A stretch of DNA of 64,000 nucleotides. It comes from Tenacibaculum todarodis. Its GTDB lineage: Bacteria > Bacteroidota > Bacteroidia > Flavobacteriales > Flavobacteriaceae. Position numbers and translations under genes: made by a program. The notes beneath the pieces were generated by a model. The model did no database searches. It was not told the origin of the DNA and saw nothing but the letters and a program-made list of their open reading frames with translations. Shown one piece after another: positions 1-9,220 of this stretch. Location of the stretch: positions 1,676,001-1,740,000 of the forward strand of contig NZ_CP018155.1 of the NCBI RefSeq assembly GCF_001889045.1. Direction: 5' to 3'. How positions within the stretch are numbered: position 1 is the first letter of the stretch; each line of letters begins with the position of its first letter.

Positions 1-1
1 A

Positions 2-307
2 AAACCAATAATAAGAACTCCAGAAAAACCTAAAACAGAAGATAAAATTTCAATTATAGAAAAATTTATCCAAAATAGCCCAAAAATATCAAGAGTTAAA
101 AAAGGCACTATTTCTGAAATAAAAGTCGATAAAAATGAGCAACCAAGCCTTTTAATGACAGAAACTTTAGCTAAAGTTTATCTTGAACAAAAAAAGTATG
201 GAAACGCTATAAAAGCTTATGAAATTTTAAGTTTGAAATATCCAGAAAAAAGTGGTTTCTTTGCAGACCAAATTAAACGAATACAAATTTTACAAAACTC
301 AAAATAA
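2..307 (+). CDS. TPR-like protein, C-terminal part (5' end outside window)
   Basis: The reading frame is open from the window edge to a TAA at 305-307 and gives about 101 residues. The N-terminal part visible here is Lys/Ser/Ile-rich. The C-terminal third contains a helix pair (AKVYLEQKKYGNAIKAYEIL) typical of a single tetratricopeptide repeat, which usually mediates protein-protein contact. The stop codon directly abuts the secG ATG, so the two are probably co-transcribed. In other flavobacteria a TPR-like gene downstream of an LptE-type lipoprotein gene often precedes secG; that is recalled knowledge, and the upstream genes are not visible here. The function is unknown. Confidence 0.75.
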   Translation, partial: KPIIRTPEKPKTEDKISIIEKFIQNSPKISRVKKGTISEIKVDKNEQPSLLMTETLAKVYLEQKKYGNAIKAYEILSLKYPEKSGFFADQIKRIQILQNSK

Positions 308-646
308 ATGACAACTTACGGTTTAATCTTAATTTTAATCATAATTGTTGCAATTGCACTAATCTTAATAGTAATGGTTCAAAACCCTAAAGGTGGCGGA
401 CTATCTTCTTCTTTTGGTGGTGGCGGTTCACAATCTTTAGGAGGTGTTCAAAACACAAACAAATTTTTAGACAATACAACATGGACATTAGCAATTGCTA
501 TGTTTGCATTAATTTTATTAGCAAACTTTGCAATTCCTAGAGGAAATGGAAGCGATTCAAATCAATTAGACAACACTTTAGATGGAATAGAAGCTACTAC
601 TCCAACTGAAACTCCAACAAATACCGGAAACGACAGTATCCAGTAG
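308..646 (+). CDS. secG: Preprotein translocase subunit SecG
   Basis: SecG is the small accessory subunit of the SecYEG channel in the inner membrane. The 112-residue product has two hydrophobic helices (about residues 5-27 and 57-77). They are joined by a Gly/Ser-rich loop (NPKGGGLSSSFGGGGS), the family hallmark. The C-terminal tail after helix 2 is polar, rich in Thr/Asn, and longer than in E. coli, as is common in Bacteroidota. The ATG follows the stop of the TPR-like gene with no gap, and a clear terminator closes the unit. The identification is firm. Confidence 0.95.
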   Translation: MTTYGLILILIIIVAIALILIVMVQNPKGGGLSSSFGGGGSQSLGGVQNTNKFLDNTTWTLAIAMFALILLANFAIPRGNGSDSNQLDNTLDGIEATTPTETPTNTGNDSIQ

Positions 647-663
647 TTTTCTAAAAAACACTA

Positions 664-704
664 TAAAAAAATGCCAACGAAAATGACACGTTGGCATTTT
701 TTTA
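664..704 (+). terminator. Intrinsic terminator after secG
   Basis: A perfect 9-bp stem ATGCCAACG (671-679) / CGTTGGCAT (689-697), with a 9-nt loop, is followed by a run of T to 703 and preceded by a run of A. It separates secG from groESL. Confidence 0.9.
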
Positions 705-738
705 TACAACTATTTTAAGTTAAAAAACGGTTAGTTCG

Positions 739-777
739 TAAATTTGTCAGTTGAATTCAATTGGCATAATTTCTGAC
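739..777 (+). promoter_or_regulatory. groESL promoter region: -7 box and downstream inverted repeat
   Basis: TAAATTTG at 739-746 matches the Bacteroidota -7 element TAnnTTTG. No clean TTG is seen about 20 bp upstream. Immediately downstream lie GTCAG (746-750) and CTGAC (773-777), an inverted repeat with a 22-nt spacer, and inside it the 10-bp palindrome TTGAATTCAA (751-760). There is no CIRCE element (TTAGCACTC-N9-GAGTGCTAA). The repeat covers the predicted start site and could be an operator; this is inference. Confidence 0.5.
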
Positions 778-820
778 TAATTCAAACTATAAAAAAGCAA
801 TTAATTAAAATTCATATAAA

Positions 821-1096
821 ATGGGATTAAACATAAAACCTTTAGCAGACAGAGTTCTTGTAGAACCAGCTCCTGCAGAAACAAAAACAGCATCTGGATT
901 AATTATTCCTGATAATGCAAAAGAAAAGCCACAAAAAGGAACAATTGTTGCTATTGGAAATGGAACAAAAGACGAACCTTTAACTGTAAAAGTTGGTGAT
1001 ACTGTTTTGTATGGTAAATATGGTGGAACAGAACTAAAATTAGAAGGAAAAGATTATTTAATGATGCGTGAAAGCGATATCATGGCAATTGTTTAA
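821..1096 (+). CDS. groES: Co-chaperonin GroES (Hsp10)
   Basis: GroES forms the heptameric lid of the GroEL folding chamber in the cytoplasm. The 91-residue length is normal. The start is family-typical ([20 protein letters not shown]), with the mobile loop around residues 18-33. The core motifs [10 protein letters not shown] and [19 protein letters not shown] are present, as is the C-terminal strand ending DIMAIV. It is followed by groEL on the same strand after 106 nt that contain an inverted heptad array. The -7 box at 739 is the only promoter I can see for the pair. Confidence 0.97.
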   Translation: MGLNIKPLADRVLVEPAPAETKTASGLIIPDNAKEKPQKGTIVAIGNGTKDEPLTVKVGDTVLYGKYGGTELKLEGKDYLMMRESDIMAIV

Positions 1097-1099
1097 ATA

Positions 1100-1190
1100 G
1101 CTATTTGCTTTGGGCTATTTGCCTCTAGCAAAACATTAAAAATTAAAGTAAACCATTTTAGCCAAAAGCCAAGAGCCAAGAGCTAAAAGC
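1100..1190 (+). repeat. Inverted pair of heptad arrays between groES and groEL
   Basis: The right arm (1161-1190) is four 7-nt units beginning with GC: GCCAAAA, GCCAAGA, GCCAAGA, GCTAAAA, then GC. The left arm (1100-1129), read on the other strand, is also 7-nt phased: GCTAGAG, GCAAATA, GCCCAAA, GCAAATA, then GC. Pairing the two 30-nt arms by hand gives 21 Watson-Crick pairs and one G-T pair out of 30, with a 31-nt spacer. In the mRNA this would be one long interrupted hairpin ending about 12 nt before the groEL ATG. Confidence 0.7.
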
Positions 1191-1199
1191 AAAACATAA

Positions 1200-2834
<1,635 letters not shown>

Positions 2835-2860
2835 TGGCGAATCGCCATAGATGTTTTTTT
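2835..2860 (+). terminator. Hairpin immediately after the groEL stop
   Basis: TGGCGA (2835-2840), A, TCGCCA (2842-2847) is a perfect hairpin starting one base after the stop codon. A 7-T run follows at 2854-2860, after a 6-nt gap. The very tight loop makes it a modest terminator by itself; the palindrome at 2891 is stronger. Confidence 0.6.
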
Positions 2861-2890
2861 ATTCTCTAAAGGAACGACAAATTAATAATG

Positions 2891-2936
2891 AAAAATAAAG
2901 TCCATTAGAATTAATTCTAATGGACTTTATTTTTTT
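2891..2936 (+). terminator. Perfect 44-nt palindromic terminator
   Basis: Positions 2891-2912 and 2913-2934 are exact reverse complements: an A/T outer part around TCCATTAGAA / TTCTAATGGA. A-rich and T-rich ends let it terminate on either strand. It isolates groEL from the next gene. Confidence 0.9.
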
Positions 2937-2949
2937 AATGGAATAGTTT

Positions 2950-5298
2950 ATGTTAAATTGGTCAAAAAAAATGCTTTCAAAATATCAAATAACTATTCTC
3001 TTTTTACTCTTCTCATTTTATTGCAACTCACAAGAAAAAAATGATACTAGCAAAAAATACCTACAATACTTTAACTTAACAAGAGAAATACCATACCTCC
3101 ATTTAAATAAAACTAATTTTATTGTAGGTGAAGAATTATGGCTCCAAGCCTATGTTTTAAACCAAAACACAAAAAAACTACATCAAGATACAGCAAACTT
3201 ATATTGCAACATTTACAATGAAAAAGGAGAATACAAGCAAACTAAATTACTTTATATAAAAGACGGTGTTGCTGCAAATAGTATTAAAATTGACTCTACA
3301 TTTACAGAAAACACGTACTATATAAAAGCCTCTACCAATTGGATGCGAAACTTTATTGAAGATGAAGCCTTTTTGCAAAAATTTAATATTATAGGGAATA
3401 AAAATAACACAAAAAAAACAATTATATCTGACAGTAACTATGATCTACAACTACTACCTGAAGGTGGTCATTTAGTGGAATCAACAAACGCTGTTTTGGG
3501 TATTATTTTAAAAAACAAACAAAATGAAGGTGTCAAAATAAAATCTGGGACTATACTTGATGACAAGAACAATATTGTTAGAAAATTTACCACAAATCAA
3601 TTTGGATTAGGGAAAATTAAATTTCATTACAAACCTAACACAATCTACAACGTTAAAGTTAGCACTTTTGATGATGAAGAAATAACTAAACTTGTTAGCC
3701 CTGCTAAAAAAAATGGTATAACACTTAATGTTGAAAATACTGACTCAACATTTATTAAGTTAAAAATTCAAACAAATAACGAGACTTTAAAGAATAATAT
3801 TGGACAAAAATATTATGTATATATCCATAACACTGTATCTATTTCAAAAAGTTCTTTTACTCTAAAAAAAAACACAAATACATATAATTTCTTTTTACCT
3901 ACAAAAGAAACTCCTAAAGGTATTAATACAATTACAATTTTAACCGAAGACAACAAACCCGTACTTGAACGCTTGGTTTTTAATTATGACGAAAGCCTAT
4001 TTTCAACAATAAGTATTAAATCTACTACAAAATTAAATGATTCTATTTCTATACAATTAAATAGAAATAATAACGATGTACAATATTTAAGCGCTAGTAT
4101 TTTACCTGAAGAAACAAAAAGCTATGATTTTGAAAATAATATTTTAACAAAATTCCTTTTAAAACCATACGTTAAAGGAACAATTGAAAAAGGCTCATAT
4201 TATTTCACTAACATTAATCAAAAAAAATTAACTGATTTGGATTTACTTTTATTAAATCAAGGTTGGAGTAAATATAATTGGCATAATATTTTCAACAATA
4301 CCCCAGATATAAAATTTAAGTTTGAAAAAGGAATAACTATTAAAGGCGCAATAAACTCAAGCGTAAAAGATTCCACTAACATAATGTTATTCTCTCCTGA
4401 AGAGAACTTAATTATTAATACTCCAATAATTAAAAATAAATTTTCTTTTGAAAATATTTACTTAAGAGCGTTTAGTAATATTAGTTTTTCAATTCAGCAA
4501 AAGAATAATTTTTTAAAACCAAAAGTTTACACAACATTTTATCCAAAATTAAACAAACAGAATATTAATACTACAATTACTCAAAAACACTTTTATCAAA
4601 ATAAAAAATTAGATTTAAACTTAGATAGTTTTATTGGTGAACGAGTTATTTTAGACGAAGTAACACTTGAATCAAAACCTAAAAAGAAGAACACTCCTAC
4701 AAGATTATTTGCTTCCAGAACTTCCTATAAAAACACTGACAAGTCTTACCTTAGAAGGAGAGGTATCATATCTTTTTTAACTTCAAAAGGGTTTAGAATT
4801 GTTGGTAGTTTTCCAAATCAAGTAATTTACAATAATAGAGGTGTCTCTAACTTAAGAGGAAATAAAGGTGCTGCAACAGAAGTAACCTTGGATGACATGC
4901 CTATTGTTACACAAGATCAAAACAACCTAAATTTAATTAGCAACATGATTTTAGATGATTTTGAAGAAATAATAATTTCAAAAAATGATGGTGGTCAAAT
5001 TTACCTTTATAGCAATAAGGAAAGAAAAGCTTCTACTAAGAACTTATTCCAAGAAACCACAACCTCTTTAGGCTTTGCAAAAGAGAAGACCTATTACAAA
5101 CCTAATTACCTGAGTACCAATAATTCTATTTTTAAAAATTATGGCGCAATATTCTGGAAACCCAATATCGTTATTAATAAAGAAAACTACAGTTTTAAAA
5201 CTCCGCATTTAAATCAAAAAACGATTCGTTTATATATTGAAGGAATAACAAATAAGGGTGCTATAATTTATGAAGAAAGAGTTTTAACCATCAACTAA
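2950..5298 (+). CDS. Large secreted protein with MG2-like and TonB-plug-like regions
   Basis: This 782-residue protein has no confident assigned function. A signal peptide begins most naturally at the internal Met9 (position 2974: MLSKYQITILFLLFSFYC), so the true start may be there and not at 2950. Residues about 45-150 resemble the macroglobulin MG2-type domain of Bacteroidota surface proteins (PYLHLNKTNFIVGEELWLQA). Residues about 600-690 resemble a TonB-receptor plug (SNLRGNKGAATEVTLDDMPI), but no beta-barrel follows. Between them are Ig-like strand-rich segments. The architecture is seen in many flavobacterial envelope proteins of unknown role. It is flanked by terminators on both sides, so it is monocistronic. 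It could act in handling peptides or polysaccharides at the cell surface; this is inference. Confidence 0.7.
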   Translation: MLNWSKKMLSKYQITILFLLFSFYCNSQEKNDTSKKYLQYFNLTREIPYLHLNKTNFIVGEELWLQAYVLNQNTKKLHQDTANLYCNIYNEKGEYKQTKLLYIKDGVAANSIKIDSTFTENTYYIKASTNWMRNFIEDEAFLQKFNIIGNKNNTKKTIISDSNYDLQLLPEGGHLVESTNAVLGIILKNKQNEGVKIKSGTILDDKNNIVRKFTTNQFGLGKIKFHYKPNTIYNVKVSTFDDEEITKLVSPAKKNGITLNVENTDSTFIKLKIQTNNETLKNNIGQKYYVYIHNTVSISKSSFTLKKNTNTYNFFLPTKETPKGINTITILTEDNKPVLERLVFNYDESLFSTISIKSTTKLNDSISIQLNRNNNDVQYLSASILPEETKSYDFENNILTKFLLKPYVKGTIEKGSYYFTNINQKKLTDLDLLLLNQGWSKYNWHNIFNNTPDIKFKFEKGITIKGAINSSVKDSTNIMLFSPEENLIINTPIIKNKFSFENIYLRAFSNISFSIQQKNNFLKPKVYTTFYPKLNKQNINTTITQKHFYQNKKLDLNLDSFIGERVILDEVTLESKPKKKNTPTRLFASRTSYKNTDKSYLRRRGIISFLTSKGFRIVGSFPNQVIYNNRGVSNLRGNKGAATEVTLDDMPIVTQDQNNLNLISNMILDDFEEIIISKNDGGQIYLYSNKERKASTKNLFQETTTSLGFAKEKTYYKPNYLSTNNSIFKNYGAIFWKPNIVINKENYSFKTPHLNQKTIRLYIEGITNKGAIIYEERVLTIN

Positions 5299-5312
5299 AA
5301 CGACTATTAACT

Positions 5313-5346
5313 AAAAATCCGTTAGAAATATTCTAACGGATTTTTT
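5313..5346. terminator. Bidirectional terminator between convergent genes
   Basis: The left arm 5313-5327 (core ATCCGTTAGAA) and the right arm 5331-5345 are exact complements: a 15-bp stem with a 3-nt loop, an A tract on the left and a T tract on the right. It serves the plus-strand gene ending at 5298 and the minus-strand gene ending at 5366. Confidence 0.9.
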
Positions 5347-5365
5347 AATTTTAATTCTGAAAAAA

Positions 5366-5617
5366 CTAATCAGATTCTTCAGTTTTTAGTGATTTTTTCT
5401 CCTTTAACTTCATCTTACAAACTGGGCAATCGCCTTCTTTTTTGTAAGTTTTACTTTTTTCACATTCCATTGGACATTGGTAAACTTCTTCTTTAGCTAC
5501 TTCACTCCCATTTATTGTAGTTTGCTCCTTTACCTCTTCATTCTTTTCAGTTTTACATGAAATAAAAACTAAATTTGAAGCAAATACGATTGCTACTACC
5601 AGAATTATTTTTTTCAT
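5366..5617 (-). CDS. Small lipoprotein with heavy-metal-binding domain
   Basis: This 83-residue protein has a lipoprotein signal (hydrophobic segment ending VFIS-C, lipobox Cys21). After an acidic linker it has the cysteine knuckle YQCPMECEKSKTY / GDCPVCKMKL (Cys48, Cys52, Cys64, Cys67). This CPMxC...CPxCxM pattern is that of the short heavy-metal-binding domain found in CusB/CopA-type efflux proteins and in stand-alone lipoproteins. It is probably a periplasmic copper (or zinc) binder anchored to the membrane. It lies 2 nt downstream of the HMA gene and is last in a four-gene metal set. The metal identity is inferred. Confidence 0.75.
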   Translation of the reverse strand: MKKIILVVAIVFASNLVFISCKTEKNEEVKEQTTINGSEVAKEEVYQCPMECEKSKTYKKEGDCPVCKMKLKEKKSLKTEESD

Positions 5618-5619
5618 TA

Positions 5620-6000
5620 TTACTTCTTTTTTTGTTTTTTCAACTCTCCTGCGTGATTCTCTATAATTTCTTCATCTCTATATTTACAACAAGGATGTAC
5701 TGAGTCATAAGCTTCATCAGTAGCTATAAACCCTTTTGAATCGTGACCAACAGCTGCAACACTCTTTTGAACATTTTCTACAGAAGTTTTACGTTCATCT
5801 AAAATTAAACTTAATTTATGTGTTTTAACATTCCAGCTTGCAAACTTTACTCCTTTTGTTTTTAAAGCTGCTGTTTCTATTCGTTTTTTACACATACCAC
5901 AAATACCATCTACTTCTAAAGATACTTTTGCGTTTTTCTTTTGTGCGTTTGCAACTATTCCGAAGAAAAACAAACTTGCTATTACTAATATTTTTTTCAT
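5620..6000 (-). CDS. Exported HMA-domain metal-binding protein
   Basis: This 126-residue protein has a cleavable signal peptide (MKKILVIASLFFFGIVANAQ) and one heavy-metal-associated ferredoxin-like fold (residues about 24-90). It carries the metal site GICGMCKKRIE (Cys34, Cys37) in place of the classic GMTCxxC. A second possible site, HPCCKY (Cys104-Cys105), lies in the tail, which ends in poly-Lys. HMA domains bind Cu(I) or similar soft ions. Its position directly after a TonB receptor gene suggests that it is a periplasmic carrier for the metal or metal complex entering through the receptor. The function is inferred from domain and context. Confidence 0.8.
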   Translation of the reverse strand: MKKILVIASLFFFGIVANAQKKNAKVSLEVDGICGMCKKRIETAALKTKGVKFASWNVKTHKLSLILDERKTSVENVQKSVAAVGHDSKGFIATDEAYDSVHPCCKYRDEEIIENHAGELKKQKKK

Positions 6001-6018
6001 TTTTAAATTATTTTAAAG

Positions 6019-8262
6019 TTAATTGATTTTAAATCGTAATCCCCCATAGAACATTTGTCCAAAAATTGGCGCGTACACTATTGTAGTATCAAAATTTGCG
6101 CCAAATGGATCATCATTTGCTAAAATAGGATTTTCCTGTTTGTAATTTGTTAAGTTTTCTCCTCCAACATACACTTCAAATTTATTCGAAAACACTTTTG
6201 TTACTTGAGCGTTTAATAAACTATATGAATTTGAATATTCTGACAATTGATACTGAATTGGATTAGTACTTGTATTTGGCAAACGTTGCTCTCCTATTAA
6301 ATTATAGGTTAGATCAAATTTCCAATGACCTTCAATTTCCTCATCTTTAATAGTTTCATATGAAACGTTTGCAAAAAAACGATGATTTGGAGTTAATGGT
6401 TTTATTGCTTTTCCTGATTGATAATCCGTTTCAATATCATAATATTTGTATGCTAATCGCATATTAAAATATTTTGCAATATTATAATTTACTTCTGCTT
6501 GAAAACTATTTGCATAACTTTCCCCTTCTAAATTATAGAATGCTATTTCTTGTGGATTCTCCCAGTCTACAACAACTTGGTTTTGGAAATCTGTTCTATA
6601 AAAATCTAACGTTATGTCTCCTTTTTTATCAAATAAATTAAATCCCTGTAAATAAGAAACTCCATAATTCCATGCTACTTCCGGGTCTAATCCATAAATT
6701 TTTCCACCAGTACTCTGCACATCTATTTGTCTTGAACTTGCAAATAATTGTTGATTTTCCGCAAAAATGTTAGCTGCTTTTCTTCCTTGCCCAATTGAAG
6801 CTCTAAAAACTCCTTTTTCCCATGGAGCATAACGCATATGAAAACGTGGTGTAACAAAAGTTCCTAATAAATTATGTGTATCTAAACGTAAACCAGCCGT
6901 AAAGCTAAAGTCATCTAAATTATCGAAAGCGTATTCAAAGAAACCACCAAACGAATTTTCTTTTCTAGAGTAATCTGTAATATTCACCAATTCATCATAC
7001 ACATCATACGTGAAATTTATTCCAGTAGTAAACTTATTTCTTGTATCTCCAATTATTGAATTAAACAATAGGTTAGAATATACACTTTGATGTTTAATAT
7101 TATAATCTCTTAACCCAAAATAAGAATCTTGTTTATGGTTACTATATGCTAATTGAAATCCGAAACTTTGAAATGGTAACTCGGGAAAAACATAGCCTAA
7201 TTTTAACGAAGTATCAAAACGTTTGGTTTTAATTTCACTTCCCCAAGCATTTGTTGTTCCTTTATCTGTAAGTGGATTAAAATCTATTTCACCGGTTTGC
7301 TTAGCATCATCCATATACCTGAAATTAATAAAACTAACCCAACCTTTTTCAGCATCTATATATTGCCAACGGTTCATAATATTTATTTGTTCCGCAAGCG
7401 GATTGTCTAAAAAATTATCATTGTTTCTATCAAATTTCTCTCCCCTATAATTTCCATGAACATACAAACCTGTACTCCATTTATTTGATACTTTTTGATT
7501 AAAATGAGTGTTCAATTCTAATCTCCCTCCTAAAGAACCATAAGCGTTAACAAACAACTTATTATCGGTTAAAGGTTTTACAAGTTCAGCATTAATTTGC
7601 CCAGAAATACTTTCGAAACCATTAATTACGCTTCCAGCTCCTTTGGTAATTTGAATACTTTCTACCCAAGTTCCTGGCGTAAATGTAAGTCCAAAAACTT
7701 GTGCCGCTCCTCTTATTGAAGGAATATTCTCTTGTGAAATTAATAAATACGGGCTTTTTAAGCCCAACATTTGTATTTGCTTTGTACCTGTTAAAGCATC
7801 TGAGAAGTTTACATCAATTGATGGATTTGTTTCAAAACTTTCAGCCAAATTACAACAAGCCGCTTTTAATAATTCATCACTATTTACTGTAAACACATTT
7901 GTTGTTTGCAAGAAAGATTTCTGCGTAGCTTTTTTCTTAACAGATACACTAACTTCATCTAAAGTACTTTGATCAGTAATAAAATGATGAATTGGTTTTA
8001 AACTAGTAATATTAATTGTGTCAGTTTTATATCCAATAAAACTTACTACCAGCTTTTTATAACTTGATTTGTATGGAATTTTAAACCAACCTTTTTCATC
8101 GGTAGTTGCTCCAACTGTTGTATTTAACCAGTAAACATTGGCGCCAAAAACGCCTAAATTATCTTTTGGATTTGTTTTGTCCATTATCATTCCCTTTAAT
8201 TCTTGTTGAGAAAATGATAAAAATGGAAGTAGCATAAGTATGCCAACTATATATTTTTTCAT
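6019..8262 (-). CDS. TonB-dependent outer-membrane receptor, probably metal-related
   Basis: This 747-residue protein has a signal peptide (to about SFSQQ, residue 20). A carboxypeptidase-regulatory-like domain follows (residues about 22-95, with TVGATTDEKGWFKIPY), then a plug domain (about 105-230) and a 22-strand-type beta-barrel ending in an aromatic/hydrophobic terminal strand (FYGGLRFKIN). The plug contains a Cys-Cys pair (ELLKAACCNLAESFETN, Cys136-Cys137), which is unusual for sugar or siderophore receptors. This type is usually found next to HMA proteins in Bacteroidota. With the neighbours on either side it is best read as a receptor for copper or another soft metal. It depends on the TonB-ExbBD system, which is not in this window. 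The substrate is inferred. Confidence 0.85.
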   Translation of the reverse strand: MKKYIVGILMLLPFLSFSQQELKGMIMDKTNPKDNLGVFGANVYWLNTTVGATTDEKGWFKIPYKSSYKKLVVSFIGYKTDTINITSLKPIHHFITDQSTLDEVSVSVKKKATQKSFLQTTNVFTVNSDELLKAACCNLAESFETNPSIDVNFSDALTGTKQIQMLGLKSPYLLISQENIPSIRGAAQVFGLTFTPGTWVESIQITKGAGSVINGFESISGQINAELVKPLTDNKLFVNAYGSLGGRLELNTHFNQKVSNKWSTGLYVHGNYRGEKFDRNNDNFLDNPLAEQINIMNRWQYIDAEKGWVSFINFRYMDDAKQTGEIDFNPLTDKGTTNAWGSEIKTKRFDTSLKLGYVFPELPFQSFGFQLAYSNHKQDSYFGLRDYNIKHQSVYSNLLFNSIIGDTRNKFTTGINFTYDVYDELVNITDYSRKENSFGGFFEYAFDNLDDFSFTAGLRLDTHNLLGTFVTPRFHMRYAPWEKGVFRASIGQGRKAANIFAENQQLFASSRQIDVQSTGGKIYGLDPEVAWNYGVSYLQGFNLFDKKGDITLDFYRTDFQNQVVVDWENPQEIAFYNLEGESYANSFQAEVNYNIAKYFNMRLAYKYYDIETDYQSGKAIKPLTPNHRFFANVSYETIKDEEIEGHWKFDLTYNLIGEQRLPNTSTNPIQYQLSEYSNSYSLLNAQVTKVFSNKFEVYVGGENLTNYKQENPILANDDPFGANFDTTIVYAPIFGQMFYGGLRFKIN

Positions 8263-8335
8263 TGATATTAATTTTATTTATTAAATAGACTTGTTTTCAT
8301 CTAAAAGGATGAATTTTATCGCATTAAAAATAAAA

Positions 8336-8743
8336 TCAGATTAAAAAAGACTGGTAAAAAATCTGGTAATCTCTATCGAGATTTGGTGGTGGAAAGTGAT
8401 ATTCAAATAAAGATTTACTTAATTCATTATCAGTAAGTAAATCTAAATGTGCAATTACAAATGAAATTATAAATTGCTGATCTTTAAAAGTTATTTTGTT
8501 TATTGAATGTTGCTGAAGTTCATCTTGCCCTTTTACTTGCTCAACTTCATTTTTGCAACACTTTTTCATTTGTACAACACCTGTAGAACCTTCTTCCATG
8601 TTGCACTCTTTAACATCTCCTGTGTAGGAAACATCAACTAAAAAATCTCCACAATAATGCTTTTCAACCGTAAAAGAAAAGGTTGAAAATAACACTAAAA
8701 AAGCTAGTGTTACTGAAGTTATATTTTTAAAAAACTGTTTCAT
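8336..8743 (-). CDS. HYC_CC_PP family protein
   Basis: The product is 135 residues from the internal Met at 8743; an upstream in-frame Met at 8767 adds MCCKFALV. I prefer 8743 because the predicted -7 box TAAATTTG lies at 8759-8752, so the upstream codons would not be transcribed, and because translation from 8743 gives a normal signal peptide (MKQFFKNITSVTLAFLVLFS). The three signatures that name the family are present: HYCGD, a Cys pair (KKCCKNE) and a Pro run (FHPPPN, read here as HFPPPN). The family is of unknown function and often sits next to HMA proteins and TonB receptors, as here. A metal-related periplasmic role is inferred. Confidence 0.75.
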   Translation of the reverse strand: MKQFFKNITSVTLAFLVLFSTFSFTVEKHYCGDFLVDVSYTGDVKECNMEEGSTGVVQMKKCCKNEVEQVKGQDELQQHSINKITFKDQQFIISFVIAHLDLLTDNELSKSLFEYHFPPPNLDRDYQIFYQSFLI

Positions 8744-8751
8744 TACAAGTG

Positions 8752-8759
8752 CAAATTTA
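8752..8759 (-). promoter_or_regulatory. -7 box for the metal gene set
   Basis: TAAATTTG (read on the minus strand) is an exact TAnnTTTG match ending 8 nt before the ATG at 8743. This implies a very short leader and decides the start codon of the HYC_CC_PP gene. No clear TTG element is seen upstream. Confidence 0.55.
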
Positions 8760-8782
8760 CAACACAAAATTTAAAAACTATG

Positions 8783-9220
8783 TTAAAGTTCTTTTTCTTG
8801 TACTATTTGATAATATAAAGCTGGCAAAAGCACCAATAAAATTAAAGGGTGAATTATAAATCGCCTAATATAAAATGGCAATAAATGACCCGAAGAGAAA
8901 TCATCTTTTAATAAGAAATAAAAGATAACACTTAAAATAACAAAGGCAACTCCGTAAAATATTGCAGAAAACTTTACAAAATCAACTCTTTTAAAAACCA
9001 ACCAAATAATAGCTAAAGAAATAACTGTGTTTATTAAAAATCGAAAGAGCATATTTAAAAACAACTTCCAATAGATAACACTTTCAGGAGAAATATATAA
9101 GTATTCATCTTCAAAATAACTAGTCATTGGATCATAGAACATTTTAGTTGAAAATGCTCTGACTAAAATCAATAAGAAAAACAAAAAAGCTATAATTAAA
9201 TAGTTGTATTTTTTTTTCAT
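8783..9220 (-). CDS. Exosortase F system-associated membrane protein
   Basis: This 145-residue protein has four predicted membrane helices (about residues 7-24, 50-75, 80-103 and 115-138). Its start codon overlaps the stop of xrtF by 4 nt, the usual arrangement of the small partner gene found next to XrtF in flavobacteria. The conserved look RAFSTKMFYDPMTSYFEDEY just after helix 1 fits that family. Its biochemical role is unknown; a scaffold or assistant for exosortase processing is inferred from its strict pairing with xrtF. Confidence 0.8.
   Translation of the reverse strand: MKKKYNYLIIAFLFFLLILVRAFSTKMFYDPMTSYFEDEYLYISPESVIYWKLFLNMLFRFLINTVISLAIIWLVFKRVDFVKFSAIFYGVAFVILSVIFYFLLKDDFSSGHLLPFYIRRFIIHPLILLVLLPALYYQIVQEKEL

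Noticed and set aside
739..820. CIRCE/HrcA operator before groES
   Set aside because: The TTAGCACTC-N9-GAGTGCTAA form is not present.
5838..6026. Plus-strand frame inside the HMA gene
   Set aside because: Leu/Phe-rich shadow of a Lys-rich minus-strand gene, without domain or promoter.
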